Origin: NZ13-RE01 sp964612975
GTDB lineage: Bacteria; Dictyoglomota; Dictyoglomia; Dictyoglomales; Dictyoglomaceae
DNA: 64,000 nucleotides
Assembly: GCA_964612975.1 (NCBI GenBank)
Contig: CAZTGC010000002.1
Location: 124,001 to 188,000, forward strand
Reading direction: 5' to 3'
The position numbers and the translations under genes were made by a program. Below the pieces are notes generated by a model. That model searched no databases, was not told where the DNA came from, and saw only the letters and a program-made list of their open reading frames with translations. Below are positions 60,296 through 64,000 of the stretch, one piece after another. How positions within the stretch are numbered: position 1 is the stretch's first letter; each line of letters begins with the position of its first letter.

Positions 60296-62986
60296 ATGTC
60301 AAAGAAGATATGTGATAGATGTGGTCAAAGACCTGTAACAATTAGAGTCTCTATTATAAAAAGTGGGAAAAAACAAACTCTTGATCTCTGTGAGGTTTGC
60401 TATGCTAAATATAAACAAAAGGAGAGAAATTTTTCTCCCTTAGAGTCCCTTTTCTGGGGAGATTTCTTTAAAGATTTTTTTGGGGAAGGATTTGAGCCCT
60501 TTGAGAGGGAAAGATTTGATAGGGAAGCGATAGATATTTATATTTATCTTAGCGAAGGAGCTAAGGAGTATTTACAAAAAGCAGGAAGAAAGGCTATCGA
60601 ATTTGGAAAGTCAGAGGTAGATACAGAACATCTTTTATATGCATTAACTGAAAATGAAATTGTTCAAGAGGTCTTAAAATATTTTAATATACCCCATCAA
60701 GATCTAAGGGGATATATAGAATATAATGCTCCAAGGGGAACTTTTAAGGCTCCTCAGAGAGAAAGTATAGAAATGGAAGTTTCTCCTCGATTAAAGAGTG
60801 CTTTAGAAAGATCCTTTTGGGCATCTCGAGACTTAGGTCATAACTATATTGGTCCTGAGCATCTATTAATTGGTCTCTCTGAAGAACCAGATGGATTAGC
60901 ATATGATATTTTAAGAAAATTTGGGCTAAACCCTGAGGATTTAAGAAAAGCAGTAATTGATGTAGTAGGTAGAGGAAAGGAAGAGGAAAGACTGAGACCT
61001 TCTGTAATGACCCCAACTCTTGATAAATATTCAAGGGATCTGACAGAGCTTGCAAGACAGGGCAAATTAGATCCTGTTATTGGTAGGGCAAAAGAGATTG
61101 AGACAATAATTGAAATTCTCGCAAGGAGAAAGAAAAATAATCCAGTACTTATTGGAGAGCCAGGGGTAGGAAAAACTGCTATAGTTGAGGGATTAGCTCA
61201 AAGAATTGTGAAGGGAGAGGTTCCTGAGGTCTTAAGAAACAAGAGATTGATTGAATTAAATGTGAATTCTTTAATTTCAGGAACAAAATATAGAGGGGAG
61301 TTTGAAGAAAGGGTTAAGCAAATATTGGACGAGATTACAGCAAATCAAGATAGATTGATAATATTTATAGATGAGATTCATACTATTGTAGGGGCAGGAT
61401 CGGCAGGAGAAAGTTCTATGGATCTTGCCAATGTATTTAAGCCTGCTTTAGCACGGGGAGAACTTCATCTTATAGGTGCTACCACTTTGAACGAATATCA
61501 GAAATATATTGAAAAAGATGCTGCTTTAGAAAGAAGATTCCAACCTGTATTTATCTCAGAGCCTACTGTAGAACAAACTATAAATATATTAAGGGGATTA
61601 AGGGATAGATTTGAAGCTCATCATAAGGTTAGGATTACCGATGAGGCTTTAGTCACTTCAGCTGTTTTATCTGATAGGTATGTTACTAATAGATATCTTC
61701 CAGATAAAGCAATAGATCTTATTGATCAAGCCTGTGCTAAGGTTCGTATAAGTTTAACATCTCGCCCCTCAGAGATTCATGAAATGGAATCTAAACTAAA
61801 ACAGTTGAGGAGAGAACAGGAATATGTAACTTCAAGAAAACAATTTGATAAAGCTAAAGAGTTAGAAGAACAAATTAAAAAATTAGAGGAGGAACTAAGA
61901 AAGGCTGAGGAGAATTGGAAGAGATTAGTGTCCTCAGAATCTGCAGAGGTTAAGGCAAAACACATTGCGGAGATAATTTCTACGTTAACAGGAATTCCTG
62001 TTTCTGAATTATCTACTGATGAAAGGGAAAGATTATTAAGATTAGAAGAGAAACTTCATGAAAGAGTAGTAGCTCAAGAGGAAGCAGTAAGAGCAGTTGC
62101 AAATGCTATAAGATTATCCCGAGCTGGATTAAGGGATGGGAATCGTCCTATTGCTACTTTTCTATTTTTAGGTCCCACAGGAGTTGGGAAGACAGAATTA
62201 GCAAAAGCCCTTGCATGGTCAATATTTGGAGATGAAGATGCAGTTATCAGAATTGATATGAGTGAATATATGGAGAAACATACTGTTTCAAGACTTATTG
62301 GGGCTCCACCAGGATATGTGGGATATGAAGAAGGGGGTCAATTAACAGAAAAGGTAAGGAGAAGACCATACAGTGTTATTCTATTAGACGAGATTGAAAA
62401 GGCTCATCCTGATGTTCATAATATCTTACTTCAGGTTTTTGATGATGGAAGGCTTACCGATGGTAAGGGGAGAACTGTAGATTTTACAAATACAATAATT
62501 ATAGCAACAAGTAATATAGGATCTGATATAATCCAATATAATCTCACTGCTCCTGAAAAGGAAAAGTTAACCTATGAACACTTAAAAGAGAAATTAATGG
62601 GCCTCTTAAGAAAATATTTTAGACCTGAGTTTCTAAACAGGATAGATGAAATTATAGTATTTCATGCTTTAACTCAAGATCAAATTAGGGAAATTGTAAA
62701 ACTACAGTTAGAGAGGGTAAGAAGGGTAGCAAAGGGACAAGGTATAGAATTGAATTTTGATGATTCTATTGTTTTTTACCTTGCTAAAGTTGGATATCAG
62801 CCTGAATTTGGAGCAAGAGAACTTAAAAGGAAGCTAAGAAATGAGTTAGAAATAAAGCTTGCTGAAGCAATGTTAAAAGGAGAGATATCCGAAGGAGATA
62901 AGATTTTAGTAACCTACGATGAAGAGGTAAAATGTGTAAAATTTGAGAAGATTAAAGAGGAAGAAGAAATAGAAACTAAATCTTAG
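60296..62986 (+). CDS. clpC: ClpC-type AAA+ unfoldase with N-terminal McsA-like zinc finger
   Basis: 896 aa from ATG 60296, behind GGGAGGTGA (TTG 60281 lies before the site and is rejected). Residues 1-40 hold CDRC (6-9) and CEVC (32-35), like the zinc finger of McsA. Residues about 75-225 are the Clp N-domain, with two repeats ending near VVGRGKEEERL. D1 has Walker A GEPGVGKT (287-294). The M domain (about 475-525: FDKAKELEEQIKKLEEEL) has a UVR-like pattern. D2 follows with GPTGVGKTE. It unfolds proteins for ClpP or with McsB. No ctsR, mcsA or mcsB is adjacent, so the finger is built in. Confidence 0.93.
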   Translation: MSKKICDRCGQRPVTIRVSIIKSGKKQTLDLCEVCYAKYKQKERNFSPLESLFWGDFFKDFFGEGFEPFERERFDREAIDIYIYLSEGAKEYLQKAGRKAIEFGKSEVDTEHLLYALTENEIVQEVLKYFNIPHQDLRGYIEYNAPRGTFKAPQRESIEMEVSPRLKSALERSFWASRDLGHNYIGPEHLLIGLSEEPDGLAYDILRKFGLNPEDLRKAVIDVVGRGKEEERLRPSVMTPTLDKYSRDLTELARQGKLDPVIGRAKEIETIIEILARRKKNNPVLIGEPGVGKTAIVEGLAQRIVKGEVPEVLRNKRLIELNVNSLISGTKYRGEFEERVKQILDEITANQDRLIIFIDEIHTIVGAGSAGESSMDLANVFKPALARGELHLIGATTLNEYQKYIEKDAALERRFQPVFISEPTVEQTINILRGLRDRFEAHHKVRITDEALVTSAVLSDRYVTNRYLPDKAIDLIDQACAKVRISLTSRPSEIHEMESKLKQLRREQEYVTSRKQFDKAKELEEQIKKLEEELRKAEENWKRLVSSESAEVKAKHIAEIISTLTGIPVSELSTDERERLLRLEEKLHERVVAQEEAVRAVANAIRLSRAGLRDGNRPIATFLFLGPTGVGKTELAKALAWSIFGDEDAVIRIDMSEYMEKHTVSRLIGAPPGYVGYEEGGQLTEKVRRRPYSVILLDEIEKAHPDVHNILLQVFDDGRLTDGKGRTVDFTNTIIIATSNIGSDIIQYNLTAPEKEKLTYEHLKEKLMGLLRKYFRPEFLNRIDEIIVFHALTQDQIREIVKLQLERVRRVAKGQGIELNFDDSIVFYLAKVGYQPEFGARELKRKLRNELEIKLAEAMLKGEISEGDKILVTYDEEVKCVKFEKIKEEEEIETKS

Positions 62987-63001
62987 AAGGGAGGAAGTAT
63001 T

Positions 63002-63484
63002 ATGGAGTTTCAGATAGTTGAGATTGAGAAGCCTGCTGAGGCTAATCTTATTTTAGGACAAGCTCATTTTATAAAGACTGTAGAAGATATTTATGAGGCA
63101 ATTGTAAGCTCAGTTCCCGGCGCAAAGTTTGGATTAGCCTTTTGTGAAGCCTCTGGACCTGCCTTAATCAGGCATATAGGAACAGATATGGAATTAGAGG
63201 ATTTAGCGGTAAAGAATTTGCAAAAAATAGGAGCAGGGCACTCCTTTTTAATTTTTTTAAGAAATCTCTATCCTATTAATGTTTTGAATGCAATAAAACA
63301 TGTTTCAGAGGTGGTAAATATTTTTGCTGCAACTGCAAATCCCTTAAAAGTGATAATAGTGGAAGAAGGTGAGGGGAGGGGAATAATAGGTGTAATTGAT
63401 GGTGTAAAGCCTAAAGGAGTGGAAGAAGAAAAGGATATTGCTTATAGAAAGGAGTTTTTAAGGAAAATAGGTTATAAATTATAA
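63002..63484 (+). CDS. Adenosine-specific kinase (DUF355 family)
   Basis: 160 aa. The whole protein fits the family: ANLILGQAHFIKTVEDIYE, GAKFGLAFCEASGPALIRH, AGHSFLIFLRNLYP, VEEGEGRGIIGVIDG. Members from hyperthermophiles bind adenosine or AMP; the in vivo role is not well settled. A GGGAGGAAG site precedes the ATG, 15 bases after the clpC stop. Confidence 0.9.
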   Translation: MEFQIVEIEKPAEANLILGQAHFIKTVEDIYEAIVSSVPGAKFGLAFCEASGPALIRHIGTDMELEDLAVKNLQKIGAGHSFLIFLRNLYPINVLNAIKHVSEVVNIFAATANPLKVIIVEEGEGRGIIGVIDGVKPKGVEEEKDIAYRKEFLRKIGYKL

Positions 63485-63497
63485 TTTGGAGGAGAAA

Positions 63498-64000
63498 ATG
63501 GATATTATTACCATATCCCGTCAATATGGAAGTAAGGGAGATGAGATTGCAGAGAAATTGGCAAAGGACTTAAATTATAGATATTTTGATAAATTCCTTA
63601 TGGCAGAAATTGCTATTTCTTCTGGGCTTTCAGAGGCAGAAGTTATTGATTTTAACGAAGAAAATTATAAAGTTAAGGGATTTTTTGAGCAATTATTCAA
63701 AAAAAGAGAGCCTATAGCGAAGATCACTGTAAAAGAGAAGAATGATAGAACTGGTGGTACAAGTATTACAACAAAGACCTTTGACGAAGAAGGTTGTCTT
63801 TTGTTTGTTCAGGCTGTTATAAGGAAGCTTAAAGATTGGGGAAATGTGGTTATAGTAGGAAGAGGTGCACAAGTTCTTTTAAGGGATATACCTCAGGTTT
63901 TACATGTAAGAATTATTGCTCCTTTAGAGGCTAGGGTTAAGAATATTGTAGAAGAAAGAAATCTTCGAAGAGAAGAAGCATTAAGAGTGATTTTGGAGAA
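63498..64000 (+). CDS. Cytidylate kinase-like family protein (3' truncated)
   Basis: About 167 residues are visible; the gene runs off the window. It starts MDIITISRQYGSKGDEIAEKL, a P-loop-like motif (SRQYGSKGDEIA in place of the canonical GxxGxGKS) typical of the cytidylate kinase-like (AAK-like) family, and later has VVIVGRGAQVLLRD and the Arg-rich VEERNLRREEALR lid. TTGGAGGAG precedes the ATG. It is not a canonical Cmk. Its substrate is unknown. Confidence 0.85.
   Translation, partial: MDIITISRQYGSKGDEIAEKLAKDLNYRYFDKFLMAEIAISSGLSEAEVIDFNEENYKVKGFFEQLFKKREPIAKITVKEKNDRTGGTSITTKTFDEEGCLLFVQAVIRKLKDWGNVVIVGRGAQVLLRDIPQVLHVRIIAPLEARVKNIVEERNLRREEALRVILE

Noticed and set aside
1..64000. CRISPR arrays, insertion sequences, prophage or restriction islands
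   Set aside because: None seen on either strand: no short regularly spaced repeats, no transposase, integrase or methylase genes; the lone HNH gene has no such context.

Overview
The window is 64 kb of an AT-rich, purine-loaded, densely packed bacterial chromosome. It reads as a Dictyoglomus-type thermophile (phylum Dictyoglomota). This rests on: a GH57 enzyme closely resembling AmyA of Dictyoglomus thermophilum, the founding member of GH57; Arg encoded mostly by AGA/AGG with a Lys/Glu/Ile-rich proteome; a mix of Firmicutes-like genes (ClpC, YqeG-type HAD phosphatase, DUF1292) and diderm outer-membrane proteins; and almost no intergenic space. No 16S gene is present, so the taxonomic call is inference. 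A run of 100 Ns (20716-20815) shows that this is a scaffold with one unresolved gap.

Layout. 1-2893: end of an Rnf operon (rnfA 3' part, rnfB) with ApbE flavin transferase, a Gx-family membrane protein and a DUF4321 protein. 2903-6147: FtsX, an EnvC-like M23 peptidase and an S41 protease. 6148-8031: comEA and a short comEC. 8012-14360: holA, rpsT, surE, an ANTAR regulator, a WecA/TagO-like enzyme, mnmG and a methyltransferase. 14369-17683: small genes, a ROK kinase, pgsA and an FHA protein. 17684-20964: an SLH/coiled-coil/beta-barrel envelope protein behind an elaborate 5' leader. 21015-24395 (minus): geranylgeranyl-reductase-like flavoprotein, aminotransferase, PfkB kinase. 24459-28331: TPR protein, ftsH, tilS and a CAT-anticodon tRNA. 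28451-30392: tRNA-Leu, DUF1292, mltG, YqeG-like phosphatase. 30396-36998: type IV pilus block (pilB, pilT, pilC, a sigma factor, two prepilins). 37023-46577: DNA repair/replication block (radC, polA, coaE, uvrB, uvrA, ogt). 46540-51251: second ROK protein, LolA-like protein plus a putative outer-membrane barrel, a polyprenyl-phosphate sugar transferase and an HNH nuclease. 51262-54495: Ca-type P-ATPase, LysM protein, tRNA-Phe, tRNA-Arg. 54618-59489: MalK-type ATPase and two GH57 alpha-glucan enzymes. 59447-64000: IMPase, ClpC with a zinc-finger N-terminus, adenosine-specific kinase and a partial cytidylate-kinase-like gene.

Themes. Several genes serve a diderm envelope: the SLH protein and one hypothetical protein end in Phe, as BAM-inserted barrels do, and LolA-like, FtsX/M23, LysM and MltG proteins are also present. 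The pilus genes together with comEA/comEC suggest DNA uptake and twitching. The GH57 pair and the MalK ATPase point to alpha-glucan metabolism. The most unusual element is the leader of the SLH gene: a consensus promoter, a 12-nt sequence fully complementary to the usual 16S 3' end with no correctly spaced start codon, then a 19-bp hairpin with an alternative pairing partner. No CRISPR array, insertion sequence, prophage or defence island was seen.
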